Source of the DNA: Ifrita kowaldi
Taxonomy: Eukaryota > Chordata > Aves > Passeriformes > Cinclosomatidae
Length of the DNA stretch: 64,000 nucleotides
Assembly (NCBI GenBank): GCA_013398055.1
Contig: VZRS01015031.1
Coordinates: forward strand, 688,750 to 752,749
Direction of reading: 5' to 3'
Below, piece by piece: positions 49,114 to 62,699 of this stretch. A program made the translations under genes and the position numbers. Within the stretch, counting starts at the first letter, position 1. The number at the start of each line of letters is the position of its first letter. Under the pieces are notes generated by a model, which saw only the letters and a list, made by a program, of their open reading frames with translations, searched no databases and was not told the DNA's origin.

Positions 49114-51289
49114 AGCACACATGGTTATACAGAACTGGAGTATGGGTGTTAACTCACAGTGCTGGGCCTCGCCTGTTGTGCTGTCAGAGAGGCAGCACCA
49201 AATTCCCCAGGGACTGCAAATCTACAGTGCATGATCTTCACTATTTAGAGAAGAACATTCAAACAAATATGTATGCCATCATCTAGATCCAAGGGGACTG
49301 CTGCCACGGTCTTGGAGATTTAAGGGCTGACAGCACAGGATCTGTATGTAGTTCTTGTCTAGCAAAGGAATACTTTAAATGATATATCACTCATCTTCAG
49401 CGAACTGTAAAGTCTGTGTATTACCTGCACTGGCCAAAGCATCAACAAATAAGAAGGAAGATAACCGTACAGAAAGGTGAACTGATCAGTCTGGAAATCA
49501 CATATCCACCCAGTGGTACCCTCCTGCTCTGCTGTACATCCTTTAGGTAATCTCTGTAGGTTAACTATTTCCTTGAAAACACTATTGTGCAAATAAAGTG
49601 GAAGTATCATGAAAAAACCCCCTGGTCTCGGCATCTTTCAGCAGTGTAAATCTTTTGGATTCTGGTACCCAGGCCAAATCTGACACTGAGGTCTTACATA
49701 ATTTCCTTCATTTCTTCTCCCTGTACCATAACAGCAACAGCGGGTATTGTTCGGTAGCCTCTCACAAAATGACATCCATGTGTAGAACAGTCATTAGGAT
49801 ATCCTAGTATTTTTCTGGAAATGCTGTAATAAGGACTTGCAATCTGAAGGAGGTCAATATTCTGCTAGAGACATCTGCTACTGTCATGTCTAATACCCAC
49901 CAAGGAGATGGTAAGTTAAAATAACCACAGCATCTTTCAGATTTCTCTGCTTTGTCACTGCTACCACCTTCTTCCACCTTCTAAGCCTCCACCTTATCCA
50001 AAGCCTACCAGACACAGAGTTCAGGGATCTGGGGACACTTCTCATTTTGTGTGAAATTACTGGCAGGTTTCTTGGTGGTTCTGAGACCCACCACTTATTT
50101 AATCTGATTTTCTCCTGTGTGCCAACACAGGGGTTGTTATTAGACTCCTCTGTCTGCCTCCTTTTCTTCTCACCAACTTGGCTGATTGCAGTGGCAGATA
50201 GTTTTCTCCAGAAGGGCGAGTTACAGAGTGTGTATGCATTGCTTTCTAGTAGGTAAGAGGTGCTTTCAAGAGTGACACAAAGTCCTTGTTCCCAGTGGCA
50301 TATCTGTGCGAAGGCAGCTTTCCTCTCTCCAGTGTTTCACTTGTCTTTGACAATAGGTATTATAAAGCATCCTGTTTCTATGTCCCAGCCTATTCCAATA
50401 ACTCTGTGAATTGAGTAAGATTTAATCTACAACTAAAACGAAAATATAATGAAGAAAATGCATTTCAACTGACAGGCACTCTTTTAGTTCAATCCCAAAT
50501 GAGATATTTTTGTTTAGTTTTGTGTATTTCTCTCATGCTTTAAAAAATAAAATGTAGCTAAAGTTGGTCTTGAAATACCATTAGAAGAATACTACCTATA
50601 TTATATATAGCATACTACATGCTTCCAGATTTTGAAATATTTTGATTGTTCCAGTATTAAAAAAGAATATATTAGAATTTCATTACACATGCACACACAC
50701 AAAATCTATTTGTTTTCATCTGTAAATATTTGTGCATTTTGACAAATATTCAAATATTGTCAGTGAAAATCATATTTTTCCTTAGTGAATAAATGATGCA
50801 AATGACAAAATATGTCTCATTCTAATCACATCTTCTATTTCAGGTATGCATTATAAATAAAATTGTGTTTGCTTTCAATTAACAATGGACTAATACATAA
50901 AAGAAAACATTAAAGAAATAAGGGCAGACCTCTCACGGAAAATTATACTAGAAGTTTATATTATACTCAGATTTAGTTCAAATGCTTCTGCTTCACCTTT
51001 TGTGCGGTGGGGCCACGTACCAGCAAATGGCAAATGTCTGCTTACGTTTTTTATGCTCTGTGTTTGCCTGTTCTTGTGCCATTACCGTACTGTGCTGCTT
51101 TGCACTTCTGTTGGCTTTTTGAAAATCCATCTTGTGTTGAGTGCCTGACAGTATGACAAGACAGTTAAACCAAGAGGAAAGTGATAGTGTGTAATTCTGC
51201 ACACACCCAGCAGCTGCCGTGTCTATGATTCTGCAAGCGGAAAAAAGGTGACTGGGGAATGCAAAGCCAAGGGCCTGACTCCAGCTCTT

Positions 51290-51690
51290 CCCTCACACCA
51301 GCAGGCACCATAAAATTCAGATGCAGTAAAATGGAATGTCAAGTCATTGTCTGTCTTGTCACGGGCAACTTAAACCTGTTAACGGGAGCAAGGCTTCCTT
51401 AACACTTTCCCCAGATAATCAAGTTTGGTAGAATTTAAAATGCTTTAAAAGGAGGACATGAGTTTTTAAAGAGGTGGACCAGCAATCTCCTCAGCTTTGG
51501 GGAAAAAAATGCCCAAATCTCATTCATAAAGCAGTCTCCAATACATAAGATGCAGGAAATTAGGAGTTATGCCTATTAAAAATACAGAATAAAGTAGCTG
51601 CCATGCATAAGTATAAGGTGATGGGTTAAACCTGAGGTCATACTGCAATTATTTTTCCTGAGGTACTAAGTATCTCCAAATCATCATCCA
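51290..51690. other. candidate conserved noncoding block
   Basis: The block is repeat-free, moderately AT-rich DNA with ATTCATAAAGCAG, TTTAAAATGCTTTAAA (51434-51449, near-palindromic) and CAATTATTTTTCC motifs. It is a candidate enhancer-like block only. Confidence 0.18.
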
Positions 51691-54600
51691 ATATTCATGC
51701 CAATATGCTGCAATTAGAGACATGACTAAATAGCAATACACAGACAGTACTGAGGGAGGAAAATTGCAGACACTTCTGCAGAAAGCTTCTCTTCACAAGT
51801 GCAACAAGAAGGTCTTCTCACAAGTGCATCAATTTCAATTAAGACACGAAGTTAAATTTTCAAGTACACAGGCAGATGTTGTTTTCTCTTGACAGGACTG
51901 ATATTGTTAAAGCAAAACAAACCCTCTCCAGGATGAACATAGCTGAAATGAGCAGCTTTTGAGATAATAGATTGTCCTACGTATTAGATGGTGAACCAGT
52001 ATAATTGCTTTTAAAATATCACTCTGTAGTTACTCTATTACCTACATTCTCTATAGATACTCACAGAGCTGTGTTTGTGTCTTCCTCTGATGATTGAAAT
52101 ACTGTGCTTTTCTGTGGTTATTGTTGAGTCACAAATCAACCTGTTAGGAGTCTGTTATCTCACCTGAATTGCATTAGAAATCCAATGATGCACCCACAGC
52201 TGGCATGACATAAAAGTGACAGTGCATGTCTAAGTCTGTAGAGTGCAGGTGACCCATGCCCACTTCCCATGGAGACCTTAATTATTTCAGTGTGAGAAAT
52301 AACTTTTCTTGTAGAAAAGGGTTGGTTGTTCTAAGAAGCATTTAATCTTGGTGCAAAAGGGTGAAATTTCACATACTTTGAGGGATTTGCACACAATTAC
52401 ATTATAGCTGAACCGAAGTTATTTTCTGAATTCAAGTCTGGTAGGATATTTTCTTTGTTTACTGGTCTGCTTTTCGGGGAGAGACAGTTTATTGATTCAG
52501 CAACACAACAGATTTTGCAAATTCTGTCTGCTGTGTCCTGGAAATAATAACACTCCAAAACTTTCCTAAAAGGTTGTGGTAAAACTCCTGGGACCAAACC
52601 CCTCAAATCTTCCTGCCTTGCCTGTAGCAGTTTATGTTGTTGTTTGGATCTGCCAGGATGCATGGCTTGAGCAGAAACCACAGGTCAGTGGACACAGGGA
52701 GTAGTACCTAGGAACAGAGTGCTCATACTTTTACTTGCACAGTTCCTACAATATTTTTGTACGTGTGGAAATACTCTTCATGCGGAAGGTTTGAGGCTTG
52801 TTTACACGAGGAGCAGTCAGCAGAGAGCAACTGGTGCAGCTGGGCCAGTTATGGCTGGCTTTGGAGAGAGGCAGAAGGAAGATGTTCTGCTGATGGGGTG
52901 CTTAGAGCAACCAGTGTGTGTCCTTCCCTATTCCTAATTGTCAGCACTGGCGCATCCATATTAATAGTCTGCGGCCAGCTGTCCCCAAGAAAGTGCATGA
53001 GAGTTGCCTTACATATTCATACCTGCTCTGTATGTGCAACTGTGGCACTGAAGGAGCAAAAGAGAGTGAACAAAATGTATGTGGGCCTGTAACCCTGTTA
53101 TCCAAATGTGCTTTCTAGAAGTACAGATTAGCTGATATCTTATTCATCAGCAGAAAGTTAAACACAAGATGGAGGAAGGATCTCTTCATCCAGATGTCCT
53201 CCGTCTGATCTTGCAGTCTTTCTAGAGATTTTTTCAGGTGAAAAAGTGCTCAAAAATAAACATTCATGTGGTATCAGGCAGCATTTATGATGCAAAAGAG
53301 ACTGTATTTTGACAATACCGATATTTTCCATAATTGGTAAGACCGCAAAAGTACGTACTTGACTGAACTCTTGAGTGGCAAGTATTTTACTTGTAGTAAA
53401 CAAGATCATCAGAGAGGCATTCACAGGATGAGACCAAATCAGTGAGCGAGCAGCAGATGGGGCTTGAGATTCAAAAATGAAGAGCACGGGCGACTTCATC
53501 TCCTAAATCTATTATTGATTAAACCATGAGCAGTCAAGACTCTCATTTCACTCACGTTTAGTGCAGTGGCTCTTGGCTGCCAAGCTTAGGGAGCGAGCAG
53601 CCTAGCAGGAATCAGAGAAGAGCTGGATAGGAAAGTATATGCAGATAAAGTGCAGCCATAGCATTGTTGTTAATATTAACTCATGCACTGCTGAGGCCAT
53701 TTGCACAGACACTAAAATCAGAGAAGAAAAAGATCTATGGCAGTACTGGTACCAGCACATGTACACAAGTGCCACAAATTCCTTGTAAGTGAGTAACTGA
53801 TCTCTTGAGTACCACTATCTGCAACATCTCCTTTCACTCCTTCCTACTGCAACTCTCGCTTTCTCATCCCTGTAGCGGCTGAGCACATCTACAGAGGTAC
53901 AGGCAGCTCTGCCTCATCAGAAAATGATGCTTTGATTTTTTCTCCCTCAGCACCTAGTCCAAAGTAACAGCTTTTCTTTCCTATCATGTCGGCTTCTATT
54001 TTTTTTTTTTTTGACACAGTTGGTTTTTTGGGGGACTCTAAGTTTTGTCTCCAACCTCTTTTTTTTCTTTTCCTTGCAGGGTTCTTTCTTTCTTCCAGCT
54101 TCTCTTTTAACAAAATCTGGACACTTCTTGGGATCTTAACCCAGGGACAGTGTAATGACTGCTTGGTTCTGTAAGTCAAAGACTGCATAAGCTGTTAATA
54201 GAGTTATGGCTCAGTCCTTCCTACTTCCTATTCTACCATGTGAACAGGGAAATTTCACCCAACAAAGCCACTGAATATCCAAAGACAGTGCATAGGATTG
54301 AATTCTTATTGTTCTGTGTTCCTTCTTCCTGAATGATAAAGTTCCTGCTGACTTTGAGTAATTTCCCTAAAGGCAGTCAGTAGCACCAGTAGGCTTTTGA
54401 ATTGCAAAATTCTACATCATGCTCATCCCTGAAAATTTGCCGTCCTCTTACTTGCAAATTGTGGACTGAATCTGAGCTCTTCAGAGACAGCACTTCTGCT
54501 CTGCTCCTCTACCTAACAGTGAGCGTAGAGCAGGCCTTGGGAAAGGTATTGCACTGTGACAGCCTCTGTCCCATCGCTCCAAAAAAAAAAACAAAGCCTG

Positions 54601-56980
54601 GCTCCATCTTCTTTACTCCCTCCACTCAATGTGACTTTGTCAGCTATGTCTATTCTAAGCCCAAGAGGTAAGTACTGCAGTTTCCAGATGGAAGGTCCTA
54701 TCCGGAGCTAGATATCCACTGGCAGTGCATATCACATGGGGAAGTTGATGCAATCAACCACCGGAGTGCTTTTGATTCTGTGATAAATAAGACAGCGAAA
54801 GCCCTTTTCAGCTTCCGACAGCGCTTAATCCAAACAGAGCATGACCCGATCTACCTGCAAACTGTTGTCATCATATTCTGCTCTCTGTTTTGCCTCAAGG
54901 GATGGTTACATCTAGCTCCCTGCTAGACACACTTGGCCACGTTGATTCTGCTCCACTTCTTAAGAGGTCAGGTCTGTAGGCAAGCAGTAATAATTGCCAG
55001 TGGTGTCCAGAGATTTATAGGTTTGCTCTATATCCTGTAGGCTTCAATCCTTTGCACTTGTTCAGAAACCCCTGGGATGGCTAGATGAGCTGGTTTGTTT
55101 TTTGCGTTGGGCTCTTTTTTCTCTCCCATCTAAATTTATTAACATGATTTTCAATTACTTTTAGAACCCTGATAGTAATTTATTTTTAATTATCTACACT
55201 ATGTAGCTGTAACTTGCTAAATAATCAGGTCAGTTTAAGGTCTCTCTCTGAAAACTAGTATTACAGTCATGGAAAGGCTCTCAATCTAGTTCTATTATTG
55301 CTATTAATTCTAATTAAAATAATACTTAGTACTTATCTAGCAGTTTTATGTCTGGAGTATTTTGTAAACATTTACTGATTAATTTTCACAAAATTATTGC
55401 AAGATAGGCAGGAAATAGCAGTAAAAAATCTGTAGCACAGAGTAAAAAGAAGAAAATCACTTGTCTACAATAAAATGAGTTCATGAGTGTGTATTACCCA
55501 TTAAGTCATTTTCCTGGAAATCTGTATAATTCCCTGCACATGCATGTGGACCCACCATACAGCAGCAGAAACCACGTATCCTTGGCAGCACACAAGCTAA
55601 TGCACTCTGTTTTCTCTCAACAGGGAATAGAGAGCAGAGAAGTTCACATCATCAGGTTCAACTTGAAAAGAAGAAATTTAACCAACCTAGCATCAGGATT
55701 TAGAGAGACAATAGGTCTCCCCGTCTTGGTTCAGGGCCATAAAAAGAATTGGATTCCTCAGCATATGGTTAAGCACCAAGGGAAAAGGACTAAATAGACA
55801 AGATTGGATTGAAAGGAAGAGAATAGATCTGAAATTCAAATTAGGGAAGCAATGCTAAGTCCTTGGCCCTGTTACCAGATTTGACATTGACAGAGATTAG
55901 TCTTGGCACCATCAGTAATGAGAGAGTTGGGGTGCTTTTTAAGCTAAATTTGCTGCCAATATCTAAAAGATTTGCCATCCATGGATGAGCACATTGTGTC
56001 AGAAGGCCAAGAGCTATTAATACAGTCACCACATAATGAGTGGGGAAGACCAAAGGAGCAGCTTGTGTAAGATTAAAGGCAGTTCCAAGTCAACACCATT
56101 TCTGCAGTGTTACAGTTCTGTGGATCAGCTACAGCTGAAATCTGGAACTCCACTGCAAAACATCAGTGATGCAAAACCACTGATCAGCACATTTGCCAAA
56201 AGACACCCAGGAGGCACATGCAAATTATTTCCTCAGGAAAAAACAAAAAAAAGAGATTGATGGCTTTGCTCCTTGGGAAAGAATTATGCCAGTGTGACAG
56301 CTCCAGGCATGAGATGGATGCACAGTCTGATCACCAGCCACCAGAAAAGATGATGAAGAAGCCATTGCCAAGTGCTTCGAAGAGCTGTGTCATGAGTGTG
56401 CCACAGGCTGAAGACTTCCCAGGACTTTTGCCATAAATGGGAAAAAGTTCCTCAAAGTGTATGTTGCTTACAAATGGCTCCCAAGGGCAGGACCCACGCA
56501 GTCAAATGAAGCATGAAGCAGCATGAACGCAGAGAAACCATTCTTGTCCAGGACTGGCCAGTTTTCAAAGGTGTAATGACAGAAGACATTATTGCCATGT
56601 AAGGGATAGGCTGGGTATCTGCAAGGAAGGACGTTGTTTAGTGCAGTTATTCCTGCTGTCTTGAGATAGACTTGTACTGAAACAAGACAGAAGTATATGG
56701 CATGAATTACTGGTTGTGAGTGGGCAGGAAATAGTGAAAGGGGTATGCAGACAACAGAAAGGAATGTTGGAAGCACAGTGCAGTCTCAACATATTATCTC
56801 CACTCACACCCCAAATGAGAAAGCCTTGTTTACTTTTACAGACTATTGGGAGCATATTTAGAAAGGAACCTACACTGTGTCATCAGAAAAGCTAGAAACC
56901 TCAGAAAATATCAGCTCAGCACATTATTTTCCCATTTTCCTTTCTAAAGGAGTTGTGCATAGTTGTGAATTTCCTGTTCC

Positions 56981-57131
56981 TAGTTGTGGATGCCTCAACA
57001 CTCTAGGTGTTAAAGGCCACGTTGGATGGGACTTCGAGCAGCCTGGTCTATTGAAAGATGTCCCTGCACATGGCAGGGGTTTGGATCTAGATGACCTTTA
57101 AGGTCCCTTCCAACGTTAACCATTCCATGAT
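56981..57131 (+). mobile_element. CR1 LINE, 5'-truncated 3' end
   Basis: This is a well-preserved CR1 3' terminus: 'agttgtggatgcctcaaca' (56982-57000), 'aaaggccacgttggatggg' (57012-57030), 'gagcagcctggtcta' (57035-57049), 'gatgtccctgcacatggcag' (57058-57077), 'tagatgacctttaagg' (57088-57103) and 'tcccttccaac', ending with 'ccattccatgat'. It is one of the least diverged copies here and carries no ORF2 domain. Confidence 0.93.
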
Positions 57132-58217
57132 ACCTGCTTCACCCTGAACACGTAGTTCAGGAGTCTGGCATTTGCAGGGAAGAAAATTGGTTTCACAAGC
57201 AGAATGTTTTTACTGCAAGGAGCAAAGTCACTGGAACCTTTAATAAGAACCTGTGGCAAGGTAAACAATATAGGAGCTTAGCCTACATGAATTTCTGGGT
57301 TAGTGCCCATGGAAACAAAAATCTGCTGGAGCACAATGTACACTATTCAAAGTACTGGGTCATCTTTCACTACAGATATCTCCACATGGTGTGCAGTGTG
57401 GATGAAAAGGTTGTCTCCATCCTGCCCCCAGTGCTGCGCTGTCAGATTTCCTTCAGCTTTGTTGTGAGGTCAGGAGCTGCACTGGCTTGCAATAGGCCCT
57501 GCTAAGGTCTTCTGTCCTAAGTCTTCATGGCTAGTAGTACGCCATGAGCCGAGGGCAACGTTTCCTACATTTATTCTACATGGGCATAGCCAACACTCTT
57601 CCTACTTCTCATGGGTACTGGTCAGCAGTGGTTATATAGACTCCTGCTCTCCTTCCAATTCAGGAAATTCACTGCCAGCCTGGTAAAGGAAATTGCTTGA
57701 TGGTTTACTGAATGAAGGAAGATTTAAGGTTAATACTTTGATCCCATGGGAAAACTTCAGCCACTGCCTCACTTCCTGTGCTTTGCACAAACCAGTCTGT
57801 GCATAGGTGTCTTCACAGCCAAGTACATGTCGGGGCTCCTCAGCCTCCATGCACGGCACATGGGCTGGGCCAGGGGCACTGGAGAAATGACTGTTGTTCA
57901 GTTTGTTCAGGTTAACTTGTAACACTGAGAAGATGTTCATCAAATATCTGTTTTTAAGGGGTGATGGGTGGAGTTTTTCAGGGTCATACCTTACAGACTG
58001 GGGCGCATGCTGCAGGCTCTCCTATCAAGGGAACTGTGCTGGAGAGAGTCACAGGCCATTGTGTGCCTGCTGAAATCAGCTGCACACTGCTCCTAGGACA
58101 CATGAAAGCAACGATGGAGAAACTATGGCATGACAAATCTCCATCATTATCCAGTCAGTGAAAAACACACTGCCCTTGCTCAGAAAAATTTAAGAAAGAA
58201 ACCGTCAGCAGCCATCT
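57132..58217. other. unique noncoding DNA
   Basis: Lies between two same-strand CR1 tails. No exon or repeat is recognisable. The largest open frame is about 103 codons and has no family signature. Confidence 0.5.
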
Positions 58218-58281
58218 CTTGGGGTTAACAATTGGACTTGATGATCATGGAGGCAATTTCCAAACTTAACAATTCTGTGAG
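58218..58281 (+). mobile_element. CR1 LINE terminal fragment
   Basis: 'ttggggttaacaattggact' (58219-58238), 'tgatgatcatggagg' and 'tttccaaacttaacaattctgtga' follow the CR1 tail 'ggttggacttgatgatcttggaggtcttttccaacct..attctgtga'. The upstream side has no CR1 match, so it is a very short or decayed 5'-truncated copy. It belongs to a different tail variant from the copy at 56981-57131. Confidence 0.8.
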
Positions 58282-58762
58282 AAGACAATTGATGCCAAAA
58301 AGGGTAGTGACATCCATGAGGAATGTGGCTATGGGTGATCAATGCTGAGGCAGGGACACCCCTGAGGGATTGCAGCCGTGAGCAACCCATGCCAGGACAA
58401 GAACATCTAGAGGGACTGTGGCTGGAGGTGACAATGTGGTGGGGAAGAGGGGAGAGAGATGTTTCTGTACAGTTTAAAAATCTTGTATTTGTCTTCTTTT
58501 CATTAATACCCAGAGAAGTTAGTGGATGTTTGTGTAGACTGGCAAGAAATTACCAAAATTTAGATTCCCCAACCTAAGGCTTTTCCGCCCATGGTAAATG
58601 CCCTACTGCATCTCACTCTAGGGTTGTCAGTGGTATCCAAAGTAAAACAGAGATGATAATAGTAAGGATAATGAGAAACAGATTCTGGATTCAGAAAAAT
58701 CAAGACAGAGTGAAGGACACATGGTAGGACAAACACTATCCAATTCCTTAAATTTCAATAAA
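58282..58762. other. unique noncoding DNA
   Basis: No gene, RNA or repeat is recognisable in these bases. Confidence 0.5.
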
Positions 58763-59060
58763 CATTATATATATACACATACTTATATATGTATACATAT
58801 ATATTTATGTCATACCATTTAAAGTATATATAGATACATTTATGTATGTATATTCAAACACATGGGCATCTTTGAAAATATTTTATATACATATATTAAT
58901 TTCTGTTATACATTAGCACAGGTTGTTATATATTAGCATTTTTGTACATAAATTTTATATACAAATTTGAAACAGTGCACATAAAAATAATCTAATCCAT
59001 ATCTACTATACATATACAGTAGATACAACATAACATACCATAAACAATCGAAAGGTTAAG
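58763..59060. repeat. AT-rich low-complexity block (TA/TATACA)
   Basis: The core at 58763-58855 is made of TATATA, TACACA, TATGTA and similar units. Up to about 59060 it continues as very AT-rich DNA with a 20-bp-offset duplication (TGTTATACATTAGCA at 58904-58918 and a one-base variant at 58924-58938) and an inverted pair TATCTACT/AGTAGATA (59000-59025). It is a diverged microsatellite and may be cruciform-prone. Confidence 0.75.
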
Positions 59061-60459
59061 CCATATACTTTATGGGTTAATATACTGCTGCTCAGCCATC
59101 CAGTCTGTGTCTCTGACAGACAATAGCTTTCTACATTAAAATTCAGATTATTTTTAAGTCTATATTAACAAAGACTTGAGAAATTTGACAGGGGATTATT
59201 GTTTGTCTCTTTTTTAAAAAATCAAATTTTTTATTAAATGTTTTTTCCTATATACATATGTGTGTTCCCCTAAATAAAAAAGAAAGGTGCTTTAAAATTG
59301 TTTTTATGAACATCAGGGGAAAAAAAAGTCTTTCCCTGCTTATATGAGCTGGTTTTGCTCTTCAGCAGTCACCATTTCTGCTGATTCCTTGGCTTGGGAA
59401 CGAAGGGAGAACTCATGGCCAGTCCCGTCCAGAACCCACTGATGACAAGCGATGGAGTCCTGGGCACTACAGGAGCCTCTGGGCTGGCCCCATGCAGGAG
59501 ACCAGCAATGGACCAGCAGTACAATGAACCCATTACGTGAGAAACATTTATACTTAAGACAAAATGATTGAAGTGTCTGCTAACAATACATATGAGGACA
59601 TTTTGCCTTGATATGTAGTGCGATGCCATTTTTTCTTTGTAATATTTCTGTTCACCTTTCACGACCTAACGTAACGTAATTCCTTAATCATGACATTTTG
59701 ACACCATATCTAAATTTATGGCTAAGTGTACCTTTCATTGAAGTCAACCCCCTGCTGGCATCCCAGCGCCCATGAAAAGAAAATGTTCTCTTTCACTGCA
59801 GAAAAAAGCAAAGGTGTCTGCAAAAGAATAAATGATCTACTTATCAAACTGCATTTTAAATCTGTACTTCTAATGTGATGGGGTATTCAAAGTGACTTAT
59901 TTTCCTTTTACTTTCTCTTGCTAACTGGTTGTTCAGGTACCAAAACGAAGAAAAGGAAAATTAAGTAAAAGAAAGCAGAAATGCTGATCGGAGAATAGAT
60001 TTGATTTCTCACAGCACGGTCATGCTGTGGTTAGTTATCCACCTGCTCAAAGGCATGCAAAGACTACTCAAATGCACCCTGGCTGAGGGGAGCCTTTTAG
60101 ACCTGTCTATGAGCAATACGAGCAAATCCACACTGCTGCGCATTTGGTGCTGAGTGAAATGTTATGATAGTCAGACAGACTTAAAAGGAATGGCTGGAGA
60201 GATAAAGTAGAGAGCCGTCATCTGTGTATGAAAAACAGAGTCACATTCAAGCTCTTTACAGCAACACTGGCTGAGGGTTTGGTCTTCCTTTTAATGCCGT
60301 TTTTTACTGAAATGCTACAGTGAAAAAAGCTGTGAAGAGCTAGGGCAGCTCTATATGACATCTCATTTTACTTCTGGATACCAAAAGAGATGAATGTATG
60401 TGGGCCCCCAGCATTCTCATTTCTGTTGCCATTCCTCCAAAATTGAAATATCATGTACA

Positions 60460-61200
60460 GCAACTTATTCTTTATGGCTTAATTTCCATCTGCCCAAGCA
60501 GCCAATCAGAAACATAAATGGACAAAACCAATTCTACAATAGAACTGTATGTGTATTATATTACAGCCATATTATTCTGAATTTTTGTTGTTTTTGCCTA
60601 AGGATCGATGGATAACTGAAACACAACAGGAAATACTTTGTTTGCTTCTTAAGGAAAAACAGAACCACCCAATTGATAATAAAAATCAGTATGTGCTGTT
60701 CTGTGAATGCATTCTAGCATGGCAATTAAGTATTGAGTAAATAATAAACATCTCAAAGCAAATCTTTTACAGACCAAATAACAGAAGTGGGTTACAAAAT
60801 GTTCTTTTATAATAAGAAAAAGTGCTTCATTATCATTGGAAGCAAGATGCAACAACCAATGTTACAATTCAATTCCTGGTGCTTTCTCAGCAGTCCAGTG
60901 GAATATTTGGTATTGTTTGGAAGGAAGGCATTCCTTTGTTTGAGAGTGTGTAAACCAGCATTTTCAAGACTTCTCAAATTATGATGCTGTACTAACCCAG
61001 GAAAACAGAAAATATTCTCTGTAACCATCAAAGGCGGCAGTGTTTGTCCTCTTTTTAATCAAAGGGCCTTGAGAGCTATTTTGCTTCATAAAGGTGTCCA
61101 GCAAATGATTACTTTCCGTAATCACAGTACAAAAGGCATTGATTGTCCAGCTGGCAGAGTAGCTGCCCTTTAATTAGTCCAACCTGCAAGGTGGATGGTT
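60460..61200. other. candidate conserved noncoding block
   Basis: About 740 bp of repeat-free DNA carries motifs common in developmental enhancers: CCAAT-type boxes (AGCCAATC near 60500), ATTGATAATAAAA, TTCATTATCATTGG, several CAAAG/CTTTG (TCF/SOX-like) words, and CTTTAATTAG near 61169. This is the best such block in the window by eye, but conservation is not shown. Confidence 0.25.
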
Positions 61201-62064
61201 GTCCGTGACACTGTTTGCTGCTGGGGGAAGCACTGCTCGTGCTGAAGTCAATGCTGCTAATGGCATCTGCTGAGCCAGGTTTCATCTCTCAAGGACAGCT
61301 TCTTTTTTGCAAAGACACACCAACCTCTCAGGCTGCCTTGGGACAAGATCTCACTTCAGTGAGCCCTGAGCCTCACAAGCTAGAGATCCCAGCTCGTGGG
61401 AACATAACCCTTTGGGTTTCTGGATCTTGTACCTCCCTATGAATGCTTTCCTTGGGAAGATGCCTGCTGCAGCACTTAGGCTTGCAGTTTGGCGACAGCC
61501 TGTTAAGAGTGGACAGGGTCACAGACGAGACAGGATGTCTCCTGGGGACTTTGTTCTCTGTTTTTATTGAGTTCTTTGCTTGGGTAGTCAATTTTCATGG
61601 CATATTTTCCAGCATGTTAGTCGAGAGTTTTGTTTGACCAGGAATGGCTTCCCTGGGTTGTGCCGTGTATCACTAATCAATAAGACAGACACAGAGACAT
61701 AATGTGGAAATGAATTGATGCCTGTGAGGAGAGAAGAATGTGACTAATTATTGCCAAGCCACCTGCTGCCACAGCCAGATTGGAACATCCCCACTGTTTG
61801 CTGCTAAGTTTAGCAGCCGATTGCTAGGTGTGAAGGCTTTCTGCCAGCGATGCAAATGCCCAGCACAAAAGGGTGCCTTCTCCATAGCACATCACATGAC
61901 TTGAGCTTTTGCAGATAAACTGGCCTCAAACCATCAGCCCAGGTGCTGCTAGCAGGATAGGAGGTGTACAGCTCACCCCATTTGTCAGGCTTTTAGGAAG
62001 GAGTTTCGAAAGCACTTTGAAACTGAAGCTGGAGACATGACCACGACCAGCAGTGCCAGCACTG

Positions 62065-62106
62065 ACCTTGTTACATAGACTTAACTGCATGTCTATATAA
62101 CAAGGT
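62065..62106. repeat. hairpin with 16-bp stem (one mismatch)
   Basis: ACCTTGTTACATAGAC (62065-62080) pairs with GTCTATATAACAAGGT (62091-62106) at 15 of 16 positions across a 10-nt loop. The stem ends abruptly on both sides. It is shorter than a microRNA precursor and carries no known family signature. Possible origins are an inverted microduplication or a small fold-back element. Confidence 0.8.
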
Positions 62107-62699
62107 GTATGCTCTGTTGCAGGAAACTATTTTTGAATAGTGTTTTACCTCTGTGGGTTGTGAGGTGCTTGACAAAGACTGCCACAATCACCACCTTTTC
62201 CAGATGGGAAGACTGAAGCAGGGACACAGTAGCAACTACTTTTTTTTTCATCGAGAAAGCAGTGGTAGAGGCTGAAAACAGAGTTCATTTGCAAAATCCC
62301 TTCTCCATGTACTTTCCCCTATTATCTGTGCATGCTTTCTTCTTCAATTCTTCTAGAAGGTAATTTGATCTAAGAGAAAAGAAATGACAGATCTCACCTG
62401 AATAATTTTCAAAGCTAGTTATGTTGTTTATATCATCTCTAGACCTACAAAGCTCAGTGATCAGTGTGGCTGCCCCAGGTATATTGCATTTCAGCTTTTG
62501 GCTGGTTTGTCCTAGGACATAAGTGGTGCTCCGGCCTGTAGCAACTGTATTCATAATGCTTTGATATATCGCATTTTCTAGGGTCCTCGTGGTCTTCAGA
62601 CAAATTGCCCTTTCCTTCTCTGCTTGCTGAGAAATGAAGCTTTTAGCTCTTCTCCCAGGATCAACATGTGTCTGGGATTCCCCGAACGCACTGAATAAA

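Larger units (their letters stand above)
48121..56980. other. unique noncoding DNA
   Basis: No recognisable exon or RNA gene. The stretch contains an A-rich tract (49057-49113), AT-rich DNA with AAATATT inverted units (50725-50758), a candidate conserved block (51290-51690), a 25-bp-offset duplication TCACAAGTGCA (51793-51803 and 51818-51828), a T-run (54001-54012) and an A-run (54581-54591). The region 55600-56800 has many short frames but no identifiable product. Confidence 0.5.

Noticed and set aside
55600..56800. Possible processed pseudogene (many adjacent short frames on both strands)
   Set aside because: No peptide segment matched a family I can name, and no poly-A tail or target-site duplication is clear.
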